Shown here: positions 6,308 through 13,328 of the stretch, piece after piece
Position numbering within the stretch: the stretch's first letter is position 1
How the letters are laid out: each line of letters opens with the position of its first letter
Assembly: GCA_949287115.1 (NCBI GenBank)
Contig: CASEFF010000091.1
Coordinates: forward strand, 1 to 13,661
Length of the DNA stretch: 13,661 nucleotides
Direction of reading: 5' to 3'
Source of the DNA: an uncultured Bacillota bacterium
Lineage (GTDB): Bacteria; Bacillota; Clostridia; Peptostreptococcales; Anaerovoracaceae
Translations under genes and position numbers: made by a program
Notes under the pieces: model-generated
What the model was told of the DNA's origin: nothing
The model's database searches: none
The model's input: only the letters and a program-made list of their open reading frames with translations

Positions 6308-6949
6308 ATGAAATATCTCGGGACTGTCATAGACAGCGGAATACTTGACGGGATCGGCAGGTCGGAATATCTGCGCGCTTTTGAAGAACTCAATGTCATA
6401 GGACAGAACATGAGGGAAAACGAAGTCATATTCGGAGAAGGCGATGAAATAAACAAGATCTGCATAATAGACAGGGGCAGCGTGAGGAGCGAAAAGGCGT
6501 ACCCCAACGGCGAGCTCCATATAATGCAGATATATGAAGAAGGCTCCATGTTCGCCATAGATGCGGCGGTCTCGAAGAAGAAGACATCGCCTGTGGATTA
6601 TGTATGCAACGAAGACTGTACGATAGTGTTCATCGCCCTCGGCAACATAGCGAATTCGGGATTCAGCAGGCAGATATATGAGATCCTGATGCAGCAGCTT
6701 GCCAGCGATAACATCAAGAAGATGCATAAGATAGAGATCCTGGCTGAAAAGGGGCTGCGAAAGAGGATAATGATGTATCTGGAGATCCTGAGGAGCAAGG
6801 CGGGATCCGATACGGTCAGCGTCAGGATGAGCAGGGAGCAGCTGGCCCAGTATCTCTGCGTCAACAGGAGCGCCCTGTCCAACGAGCTCAATAAGATGAA
6901 GCGGGAAGGGATCATAGATTTCGAAAAGGATCAGTTCAGGATCCTTTAA
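6308..6949 (+). CDS. Crp/Fnr-family transcriptional regulator
   Basis: 213 residues as called. The N-terminal half (about 25-115) has the cyclic-nucleotide-binding-like beta roll, with E-x-I-F-G-E-G-D at 39-46 followed by IDRGSVR at 54-60. A long dimerisation helix follows (about 118-147), then a winged helix-turn-helix at about 172-205 with SREQLAQYLCVNRSALSNEL, whose recognition helix begins near Val185. No N-terminal cysteine cluster is present, so it is not an Fe-S FNR. The usual cAMP-binding Arg-Ser pair is also absent (the region reads GSMFAIDAAV), so the effector is unknown. The start at 6308 gives 6 bases after GGTGGG. The tandem ATG at 6305 is equally in frame, while 6257 lacks a ribosome site and would add 17 residues. 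An inverted repeat upstream suggests autoregulation. Downstream pyc is a candidate target only by position. Confidence 0.87.
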   Translation: MKYLGTVIDSGILDGIGRSEYLRAFEELNVIGQNMRENEVIFGEGDEINKICIIDRGSVRSEKAYPNGELHIMQIYEEGSMFAIDAAVSKKKTSPVDYVCNEDCTIVFIALGNIANSGFSRQIYEILMQQLASDNIKKMHKIEILAEKGLRKRIMMYLEILRSKAGSDTVSVRMSREQLAQYLCVNRSALSNELNKMKREGIIDFEKDQFRIL

Positions 6950-6972
6950 ATTCTTAAATTTCGTAAATTTCC
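6947..6972 (+). repeat. Short AT-rich tandem repeat at the end of the Crp/Fnr-family gene
   Basis: Three near copies, TAAATTCT, TAAATTTCG and TAAATTTCC, lie head to tail from the stop codon onward (period 8-9). Each contains AATT and could pair weakly with its neighbour. It may act as an UP-like or bent element for the following promoter, or may be incidental. Confidence 0.35.
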
Positions 6973-7012
6973 ACAAAAATAGTATTTTATAGTAGAAAAA
7001 AAACACAAAAAG

Positions 7013-7021
7013 TGATAAAAT
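7013..7021 (+). promoter_or_regulatory. Possible extended -10 element for pyc
   Basis: TG, one base, then TAAAAT at 7016-7021 repeats the same nine-base TGATAAAAT found before the Crp/Fnr-family gene. No recognisable -35 box is 15-19 bases upstream; the region is A-rich. A start near 7028 would give a leader of about 107 bases that includes the stem-loop at 7049-7080. Confidence 0.35.
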
Positions 7022-7048
7022 TACTTGATAGTCACTCTGATTTCCGTG

Positions 7049-7080
7049 CGAAAACCCCGTTGAACAGACGGGGGTGTTCG
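7049..7080 (+). promoter_or_regulatory. Stem-loop in the pyc leader
   Basis: CGAA (7049-7052) pairs with TTCG (7077-7080) and CCCCGT (7055-7060) with ACGGGG (7068-7073), around the loop TGAACAG. A small internal loop separates the two helices. No T-run follows, so it is not a simple terminator. It lies 55 bases before the pyc ATG and ends close to a GGGGGTG segment. I do not recognise it as a known riboswitch class. Confidence 0.45.
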
Positions 7081-7134
7081 GGAATATGAAGGAGCGACAT
7101 CAAAGCATCACCGATAAGAAAGGAGACTCGGAAT

Positions 7135-10100
7135 ATGAAGCAAGGCAGAAAATTCAAGCGAGTACTGGTAGCCAACAGAGGCGAGATAGCCATCAGAATA
7201 TTCAGAGCCTGCAAGGAATTAGGAATAAGAAGCGTAGCTATCTATTCGGAAGAGGATAAGAACACGCTGTTCAGGACAAAGGCGGACGAGGCGTATCAGG
7301 TGGGAAGAGGAAAATCCCCTGTCGATGCGTATCTGGCGATAGATGAGATAATCGAACTCGCCAAGGCGAAGGGCGTTGACGCCATACATCCGGGATACGG
7401 ATTCCTGGCGGAGAACGTGGAGTTCGCGAAGGCATGTGAAGAGGAAGGCATCGTATTCATAGGTCCTGACTACAAGATGATGGACAACCTGGGCGACAAG
7501 GTAAAATCCAAGAGAGTTGCCAACAAGGTGGGAGCACCTACCATACCGGGAATAACGGAGACCATACCGTCGGAGGAAGTGGCTCTTCAGTTCGCGGAAG
7601 AGTGCGGGTATCCCGTTATGCTGAAAGCGGCGGCCGGCGGCGGCGGCAGAGGCATGAGGATAGTAAGAAGCAGAGAAGAGATGCCTGACCAGTTCAGGAG
7701 CGCCAAGAGCGAAGCAAAGAAGGCTTTCGGCATCGACGATATTTTCATCGAGAAATACCTCGAAAGACCTAAGCATATAGAGGTACAGATACTGGGAGAC
7801 AGCTACGGCAACGTCGTTCATCTGTATGAGCGTGACTGCTCCATCCAGAGAAGACACCAGAAGGTCGTGGAGTTCACGCCGGCTCTTTCCATAACCGAGG
7901 AACAGAGACAGAAAATATGCTCCGACGCGCTGAAGATAGCCAAGGCCGTAAACTACAGGAGTGCCGGTACGGTGGAATTCCTCGTGGATCACGACGGCAA
8001 CCACTATTTCATCGAGATGAACCCGAGGATACAGGTAGAGCATACCGTGACCGAAATGACTACGGGTATAGACATCGTTCAGTCGCAGATACTGATAGCC
8101 GAAGGGTACAGTCTCGATTCGGACGAGATAAACATAAAGAGTCAGGATGACATAAAGCCGAGAGGATATTCCATACAGTGCAGACTTACTACGGAAGACC
8201 CGATAAACGGCTTTGCGCCTGATACGGGTGTGATAACAAAATACACCAGTGCCGGCGGATACGGCATAAGGCTGGACGCAGGCAACGCATACGTGAACGC
8301 CAACATCTCGCCTTATTACGACAGCCTGCTGGTAAAGGTGACGTCGTGGGCAAGGAGCTTCAAGGACGCTACGAACAAGGCGAAGAGAGCGCTCAAGGAG
8401 ATGAAGGTCACGGGAGTAAAGACGAACAGAACTTTCCTCCTCAACGTGCTCAATCACCCTACTTTCAGAGCCGGACAGTGCGATACGGGCTTCATAGCTG
8501 ACAATCCGGAGCTTCTCAACATCATGGTAAGGGAAGACAAGGAGCTGAAGGTGCTCACGTTCCTTGGAGAGAAATACGTAAACGGCAACAGAGGAAACAA
8601 GCCGCAGTTTGACGTACCTGTATTCCCTAGACTGAAGCAGGAAGAGATAGACAAGCTGAGCGGCACGAAGCAGATCCTCGACGAAAAGGGACCGGAAGGC
8701 GTCGTAAACTGGATAAAGGATCAGAAGAAGCTGCTGATAACCGATACGACCATGAGAGACGCGCAGCAGTCGCTGATGGCGACGAGAGTGAGGACGGTCG
8801 ACATGGAAAAGATCGCTCCTGCTGTCGCTCTCTACGGAAAGGATCTCTTCTCACTGGAAATGTGGGGAGGAGCCACCTTCGACACGGCATACAGGTTCCT
8901 TAAGGAATCTCCGTGGGAAAGACTTGAGACACTCAGGAAGAAGATACCGAACATCATGTTCCAGATGCTGATCAGAGGCGCCAACGGAGTGGGATACAAG
9001 AACTATCCCGACAACGTCATCAGAAGGTTCGTCAAGGAATCGGCAGCATCGGGCATAGATGTGTTCAGGATATTCGACTCCCTCAACTGGATACAGGGCA
9101 TGGAAGTAGCTCTCGATGAGACCCTCAATCAGGGCAAGATAGCCGAGGCGTGCATCTGCTACACGGGAGATATCCTGGACGAGAGCAGGACGAAGTACAA
9201 TCTCGACTACTATGTAAGGATGGCAAAGGAACTGGAAAGAAGGGGTTCGCACATCCTGGGAATCAAGGACATGTCGGGACTTCTCAAGCCGATGGCTGCG
9301 AGAAAGCTGATAGAAGCCCTGAAGAACGAGATATCCATACCTATCCATCTGCATACTCACGATACGAGCGGCAACGGAGTCGCATCCCTCATGATGGCTG
9401 CAACGGCAGGCGTCGACATAGTGGACGCGGCATTCAACAGCATGTCGGGACTTACGAGTCAGCCGGCGCTCAACTCCATCGTAGCAGCTATGGACAGTAC
9501 CGCAAGAGATACGGGCATAGATCCTGACGGCATACAGGATATATCGGATTACTGGGCAGCTGTAAGACCTGTTTACAAGGAGTTCGAATCCGATATGATG
9601 ACGGGATCCGCCGAGATATACAAGTACGAGATGCCGGGAGGACAGTACTCAAATCTCAAGTCTCAGGTGGAGAGCTTCGGCCTGGGACACAAGTTCAACG
9701 ACGTAAAGGAAATGTACAAGGCCGTAAACGAGATGCTGGGCGATATAGTAAAGGTAACGCCTTCATCCAAGGCGGTGGGCGACATGGCCATCTTCATGGT
9801 GCAGAACGATCTGACGCCTGAGAACATATACGAAAAGGCCAAGGACATAGATTTCCCTGACTCCATCGTCTCATACTTCGAAGGAATGATGGGACAGCCT
9901 GAAGGCGGTTTCCCTGAGGAACTGCAGAAGCTGGTGCTCCACGGCAAGGAGCCGATCACGTGCAGACCGGGAGAGCTGCTGCCTGACGAGGACTTCGATG
10001 CGATAAAGAAGATGCTCAGAGAGGAGAAGGGACTCGAAGGTACGGAGAAAGAGGCTCTCAGCTATGCTCTGTATCCTAAGGTATTCGAGGACTATCTCAA

Positions 10101-10578
10101 GAGCCTCGAAAAGGACGGCAACTTCAGACTCATGGGCAGTGATATATTCTTCCACGGACTTGCCGAAGGCGAGACGTGCGAGGTTAAGATAGCCGAAGGT
10201 AAGGAGCTGGTAGTGAGACTGTCCAACGCCAGAGACGTCGACGAGGAAGGCTTCAGGAACGTGGTATTCGAAGTCAACGGCAATAGGAGCGCGGTCAAGA
10301 TCAAGGACGAGGCGGCCAACATCGCAGCTACGGCATCGCAGATTGTATACGCCGACGCCGAAGATCCTACGGAGATAGGCGCTAACATCCCGGGCAACAT
10401 AGTCAAGGTGCTGGTGAAGGAGGGCGACGAAGTCGATGAAAAGCAGCCGATAGCTGTCATAGAGGCGATGAAGATGGAGACCAACATACTGGCTCCGCAG
10501 AAAGGAACGGTAGACAAGATCTACATCAGCGAAGGACAGCAGGTAAAGGCCGGCGAGCTGATAGCCAAGCTGAAATAA
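7135..10578 (+). CDS. pyc: Pyruvate carboxylase, single-chain biotin enzyme
   Basis: Carboxylates pyruvate to oxaloacetate with ATP and bicarbonate in the cytosol, refilling the partial TCA pathway and supplying aspartate-family biosynthesis. The 1147 residues are the normal length. The biotin carboxylase domain (1 to about 455) shows GGGGRGMR at 168-175, QRRHQKVVE at 238-246 and EMNPRIQVEHTVTE at 294-307. The carboxyltransferase domain (about 533-800) shows DTTMRDAQQS at 537-546, KDMSG at 711-715 with Lys711 as the expected carbamylated metal ligand, and HLHTHD at 738-743. After the linker domain, the C-terminal biotin carrier domain has EAMKME with biotinyl Lys1113. AAAGGAG nine bases before the ATG sets the start. 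Codon use leans to AGA and CCT, unlike neighbouring genes that prefer AGG, CGT and CCG, which suggests selection for high expression. All key residues are present, so the gene looks intact. Confidence 0.98.
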   Translation: MKQGRKFKRVLVANRGEIAIRIFRACKELGIRSVAIYSEEDKNTLFRTKADEAYQVGRGKSPVDAYLAIDEIIELAKAKGVDAIHPGYGFLAENVEFAKACEEEGIVFIGPDYKMMDNLGDKVKSKRVANKVGAPTIPGITETIPSEEVALQFAEECGYPVMLKAAAGGGGRGMRIVRSREEMPDQFRSAKSEAKKAFGIDDIFIEKYLERPKHIEVQILGDSYGNVVHLYERDCSIQRRHQKVVEFTPALSITEEQRQKICSDALKIAKAVNYRSAGTVEFLVDHDGNHYFIEMNPRIQVEHTVTEMTTGIDIVQSQILIAEGYSLDSDEINIKSQDDIKPRGYSIQCRLTTEDPINGFAPDTGVITKYTSAGGYGIRLDAGNAYVNANISPYYDSLLVKVTSWARSFKDATNKAKRALKEMKVTGVKTNRTFLLNVLNHPTFRAGQCDTGFIADNPELLNIMVREDKELKVLTFLGEKYVNGNRGNKPQFDVPVFPRLKQEEIDKLSGTKQILDEKGPEGVVNWIKDQKKLLITDTTMRDAQQSLMATRVRTVDMEKIAPAVALYGKDLFSLEMWGGATFDTAYRFLKESPWERLETLRKKIPNIMFQMLIRGANGVGYKNYPDNVIRRFVKESAASGIDVFRIFDSLNWIQGMEVALDETLNQGKIAEACICYTGDILDESRTKYNLDYYVRMAKELERRGSHILGIKDMSGLLKPMAARKLIEALKNEISIPIHLHTHDTSGNGVASLMMAATAGVDIVDAAFNSMSGLTSQPALNSIVAAMDSTARDTGIDPDGIQDISDYWAAVRPVYKEFESDMMTGSAEIYKYEMPGGQYSNLKSQVESFGLGHKFNDVKEMYKAVNEMLGDIVKVTPSSKAVGDMAIFMVQNDLTPENIYEKAKDIDFPDSIVSYFEGMMGQPEGGFPEELQKLVLHGKEPITCRPGELLPDEDFDAIKKMLREEKGLEGTEKEALSYALYPKVFEDYLKSLEKDGNFRLMGSDIFFHGLAEGETCEVKIAEGKELVVRLSNARDVDEEGFRNVVFEVNGNRSAVKIKDEAANIAATASQIVYADAEDPTEIGANIPGNIVKVLVKEGDEVDEKQPIAVIEAMKMETNILAPQKGTVDKIYISEGQQVKAGELIAKLK

Positions 10579-10617
10579 GCGGCGCTTACAGGAGCGTATC
10601 ATAAAAAATGAGCGTAT

Positions 10618-10664
10618 ATGCCCCGTTTTCCGTTATACCCGATAAGGTGCGGAGAGCGGGGCAT
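10618..10664 (+). terminator. Long hairpin after pyc, probable terminator
   Basis: ATGCCCCGTTTTCCG (10618-10632) pairs with CGGAGAGCGGGGCAT (10650-10664) over 15 contiguous base pairs, counting two G-U pairs. The 17-base loop could hold a small inner ACC/GGT helix. The stem is followed only by TTTCC, so the U-tract is poor. It begins 40 bases after the pyc stop and is the likely end of that transcript, though it could instead be a 3' stabilising structure. The copies GAGCGTAT at 10592-10599 and 10610-10617 precede it. Confidence 0.6.
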
Positions 10665-10682
10665 TTCCATGTCCTGATATTA

Positions 10683-10711
10683 TTGCTTTTTAACAGGGTG
10701 CGTGTTAGAAT
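10683..10711 (+). promoter_or_regulatory. Sigma-A promoter of xpaC-telA
   Basis: A -35 box TTGCTT (10683-10688), a 17-base spacer and the -10 box TAGAAT (10706-10711) preceded by TG (10703-10704, extended -10). Initiation is expected near 10718, leaving about 47 bases of leader with GGAGG at 10755-10759, five bases before the ATG. Confidence 0.7.
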
Positions 10712-10718
10712 GAACACG
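10701..10718 (+). promoter_or_regulatory. Palindrome over the xpaC-telA -10 box, putative operator
   Basis: CGTGTT (10701-10706) and AACACG (10713-10718) form a perfect 6-bp inverted repeat with a 6-base centre. It covers the whole -10 element and reaches the expected start site. A protein bound here would block polymerase, so repression is the natural reading. No regulator is identified. Confidence 0.45.
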
Positions 10719-10764
10719 TGAATGTAAAGGGGTATAGAGAAAGATATGGAAAACGGAGGTAAAC

Positions 10765-11997
10765 ATGAGGGGAAACGACTGGAATGATCTGGGCAATGAT
10801 CTCAGCAGGATAATAGAAGATGCTGTACATGGAGGAAATTTCGGTCGCCTCAATGAGACAATAGATAACACGGTGAAAAGAGCGTTCCGGAGCATCACGG
10901 GCGAGGAATTTCGTGCCGGTGACGGTTGGGATTTTGATCTGAGCGGAAATGCCGGGCGGGATGGACGGAATCAGGCGTCGCAGACCGCACAGGCGGCAGG
11001 TACTGAACAGACGGCGGGAAACGTTGTTCCGACCAACAGAATGCTGTTTGCCGGAGGAGGCAAACGCAAAGGCGGCTCATGGGGTATGGTGGCAGGAGGT
11101 TGTGTGGCTATCGTTTTGGGGTTCATATTTCTGATGATATTCCTGGCGGGCTCTGCCATAGGTCTGGCATCGCTGGGGATCGGGTTTTTCATCGCCGCCC
11201 TGCCGCTGATGATCGGAGGAGCTGTGTTGACGGTGCTGGGAGCTGGCGGACTGAAGCTTTCAAAGAAATTTGAACAGCATATAAGGAGCCTTGATGGAGA
11301 GGAGTATGCCGATATAAGAAAGCTTTCGCTTTACTGCCACAGATCCGAGGCTGCTGTATTGAAAGAGATACGGAAGATGCTAAAAAAAGGGTGGTTCGTT
11401 CAGGGTCATCTTGACAGGAATGGAAAATGCCTGATGGTAACCAACGATGCCTATGAACAGTATCTCGAAGCCGTAAGAAACGCTAAGCTGCGCGAAGAGG
11501 AAACTCAAAGGAAAAAGGAAGAGGAGACGAAGCGTAACGGCGGTCTGACGGAAGAAGTAAGAGCTGTTCTTAAAAAGGGCAATGAATATATCGAGAGCAT
11601 AAGAAAAAGCAATGATGCCATCCCGGGAGAAAGGATATCGGAAAAGATATACAGGATGGAACTGCTGGTAAAGCGTATATTCCAGCAGACGGAAGCTCAT
11701 CCGGAAAACGCGGAAGACCTTGACAGGCTGATGGAATACTATCTGCCGATGACCATAAAACTTCTTAAAGCATACGAAGAGCTGGACGGACAGCCTGTAC
11801 AGGGAGAGAATATAGTTAGTTCAAAGAAAGAAATAGAGGATACTCTGGACACGTTGAACGTGGCATATGCGAGGATGCTTGATAACCTGTTCCAGGATAC
11901 CGCATGGGATGTTTCGTCGGACATATCGGTACTCCAGACGCTGCTGGCGCAGGAAGGACTTACGGACGACGGATTCGCAAGGAATAAAAATCAATGA
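10765..11997 (+). CDS. xpaC: XpaC-like protein (5-bromo-4-chloroindolyl phosphate hydrolysis family), membrane-anchored
   Basis: 410 residues, about twice B. subtilis XpaC. The family was named from hydrolysis of the indicator X-phosphate; its true role is unclear, but it is habitually encoded beside TelA. Seen in order: an N-terminal segment 1-45 (DWNDLGNDLSRIIEDAV and FGRLNETI patterns typical of clostridial members); a Gly/Gln/Ala-rich linker 50-100; two membrane helices at about 108-132 and 134-160; a compact 180-233 region resembling a winged helix (DIRKLSLY, RSEAAVLKEIRKML, KGWFVQGHLD, CLMVTNDAYEQY); a charged coiled coil 238-258 rich in Glu/Lys/Arg; and the helical XpaC domain 260-410. 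GGAGG five bases before the ATG sets the start. It overlaps telA by four bases (ATGA), a sign of translational coupling. The winged-helix reading is from pattern only. Confidence 0.82.
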   Translation: MRGNDWNDLGNDLSRIIEDAVHGGNFGRLNETIDNTVKRAFRSITGEEFRAGDGWDFDLSGNAGRDGRNQASQTAQAAGTEQTAGNVVPTNRMLFAGGGKRKGGSWGMVAGGCVAIVLGFIFLMIFLAGSAIGLASLGIGFFIAALPLMIGGAVLTVLGAGGLKLSKKFEQHIRSLDGEEYADIRKLSLYCHRSEAAVLKEIRKMLKKGWFVQGHLDRNGKCLMVTNDAYEQYLEAVRNAKLREEETQRKKEEETKRNGGLTEEVRAVLKKGNEYIESIRKSNDAIPGERISEKIYRMELLVKRIFQQTEAHPENAEDLDRLMEYYLPMTIKLLKAYEELDGQPVQGENIVSSKKEIEDTLDTLNVAYARMLDNLFQDTAWDVSSDISVLQTLLAQEGLTDDGFARNKNQ

Positions 11998-13148
11998 GAA
12001 TGGAGAATGATATGGAAAACAACGGAAACACCACGCCTACGCTGACACTTGATCCCTTCAAGGAGGTCGGAAAGCAGGATATCATTACGCAGCAGGCGGC
12101 AGAACCGGAACCGATGGACGACAGTATACTCACTCCGGAAGAGCAGAAGATGATCGATGATTTTGCGGAGCAGATAGATCTGAACAACTCCACTGTAATA
12201 TTGCAGTACGGAGCCGGCACACAGAAAAAAATGGCGGATTTTTCGGAGACGGCTCTGGATAAGGTCAGATCAAAAGATCTGGGAGAAGTGGGAGATCTCT
12301 TATCAAATGTGGTGACGGAGCTGAAAGGCTTTGATGCGGAAGAAGAGAAGGGATTGTTCGGCTTTTTTAAAAAGGGAAAGAATAAGATAGAGGCGCTCAA
12401 GACACGCTATGCGAAAGTTGAGACGAACATAGAGAACATATGTAAAGTACTTGAAGGTCATCAGGTGCAGCTCCTGAAAGACATAGCTGTAATGGATAAG
12501 ATGTACGACGCCAACCTGACTTATTTTAAAGAACTGACCATGTATATACTGGCGGGGAAGAAAAAACTGGCAGCAACAAGAGACGGAGAACTGGCGCAGC
12601 TTTTACAGAAGGCGAAGGTCAGCGGACTGCCCGAAGATGTCCAGGCGGCAAAGGATCTGGAGTCAAGATGCGGCAGGTTTGAAAAGAAACTTCATGATCT
12701 TGAGCTGACGAGGACGATATCCATACAGACGGCGCCGCAGATAAGGATGGTACAGGGCAACAACACTCTTATGGTGGAAAAGATACAGTCGACTCTCGTC
12801 AATACGATACCGCTCTGGAAGAGTCAGATGGTTCTGGCGCTGGGTGTCGCCCATTCGCAGGAGGCCGTGAAGGCACAGCGCGAAGTCACGGACATGACAA
12901 ACCAGCTGCTCAGAAAAAACGCCGAAACATTGAAGATGGCAACGGTGGATACGGCGAAGGAGACAGAGCGCGGCATAGTGGATATAGAGACGCTGCAGCA
13001 TACGAATCAGACGCTCATATCCACTCTTGACGAAGTTATGAACATACAGCAGGAGGGCAGACGTAAGAGAGCTGAGGCGGAGGCCGAACTCAGGAAGATG
13101 GAGAATGAATTGAAGAGCAAACTGCTGGAAGTAGTCGAGAACAGATAG
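11994..13148 (+). CDS. telA: TelA-family protein (toxic anion resistance), YaaN-like
   Basis: 384 residues, a cytosolic, almost entirely helical protein of the TelA family, first linked to tellurite resistance and also to tolerance of cell-envelope agents in Bacillota. Its biochemistry is not settled. Visible family marks: LTPEEQKMIDDFAEQIDL (46-63), an N-terminal SxxILQYGAGTQKKMADFSE stretch near 66-85, the FGFFKKGKNKIEALKTRYAK segment (122-141), and the conserved LIQT-type middle with SIQTAPQIRMVQ (243-254). The run NTIPLWKSQMVLALG (270-284) and the long C-terminal coiled coil with Glu/Arg/Lys repeats (about 322-384) follow. AAGGAA at 11979-11984 favours the ATG at 11994, which overlaps the xpaC stop. 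The ATG at 12012, after GGAG at 12002-12005, is an alternative start that loses six residues. It is paired with xpaC as in B. subtilis xpaC-yaaN. A terminator lies at 13218-13277. Confidence 0.92.
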   Translation: MRMENDMENNGNTTPTLTLDPFKEVGKQDIITQQAAEPEPMDDSILTPEEQKMIDDFAEQIDLNNSTVILQYGAGTQKKMADFSETALDKVRSKDLGEVGDLLSNVVTELKGFDAEEEKGLFGFFKKGKNKIEALKTRYAKVETNIENICKVLEGHQVQLLKDIAVMDKMYDANLTYFKELTMYILAGKKKLAATRDGELAQLLQKAKVSGLPEDVQAAKDLESRCGRFEKKLHDLELTRTISIQTAPQIRMVQGNNTLMVEKIQSTLVNTIPLWKSQMVLALGVAHSQEAVKAQREVTDMTNQLLRKNAETLKMATVDTAKETERGIVDIETLQHTNQTLISTLDEVMNIQQEGRRKRAEAEAELRKMENELKSKLLEVVENR

Positions 13149-13151
13149 GTA

Positions 13152-13168
13152 ACGGAAAAAACTTCCGT
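13152..13168 (+). repeat. Small hairpin after telA sharing its stem with the downstream terminator
   Basis: ACGGAA (13152-13157) and TTCCGT (13163-13168) form a 6-bp stem with loop AAAAC, three bases after the telA stop. The same hexamers recur in the terminator arms at 13220-13225 and 13267-13272, so the four segments can pair in more than one way. Confidence 0.5.
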
Positions 13169-13217
13169 AACTGTTTAAATATTAGAAGAAAGGTAAGATA
13201 AACTAAAAAATTGATCC

Positions 13218-13277
13218 AAACGGAAATAGAAGACATTAAATGAGGAGGCTCATTTGATTTTGCTGTTTCCGTTTTTT
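13218..13277 (+). terminator. Rho-independent terminator of xpaC-telA with nested inner hairpin
   Basis: AAACGGAAATAG (13218-13229) pairs with CTGTTTCCGTTT (13263-13274) over 12 bp with one G-U pair, ending in a six-T run (13272-13277). Inside sits a second perfect hairpin, AAATGAG (13238-13244), GAGG loop, CTCATTT (13249-13255). It would separate telA transcription from the response regulator gene. The right arm overlaps a possible micro-ORF. Confidence 0.75.
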
Positions 13278-13328
13278 ATTGCAGTGTACGCGTTAATGAT
13301 ATTTCATAATCCGTTAACAATTCGTTAA
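13254..13328 (+). CDS. Possible 24-residue hydrophobic micro-ORF (TTG start)
   Basis: A TTG at 13254 lies 5 bases after a full AGGAGG (13243-13248) and opens 24 codons ending in TAA at 13326-13328. The peptide would start M-I-L-L-F-P-F-F-I-A-V-Y and is hydrophobic for its first 17 residues, then ends in a short polar tail with Arg. The ribosome site lies in the inner hairpin and the coding part overlaps the terminator arm, so translation and termination would be mutually exclusive. It resembles no peptide I can name. Chance is a real possibility, since the evidence is one good ribosome site and hydrophobicity alone. Confidence 0.2.
   Translation: MILLFPFFIAVYALMIFHNPLTIR

Noticed and set aside
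6308..6949. Assignment of the regulator as FNR or CRP proper
   Set aside because: No N-terminal cysteine cluster for an Fe-S centre and no recognisable cAMP-contacting Arg-Ser pair, so only the superfamily is claimed.
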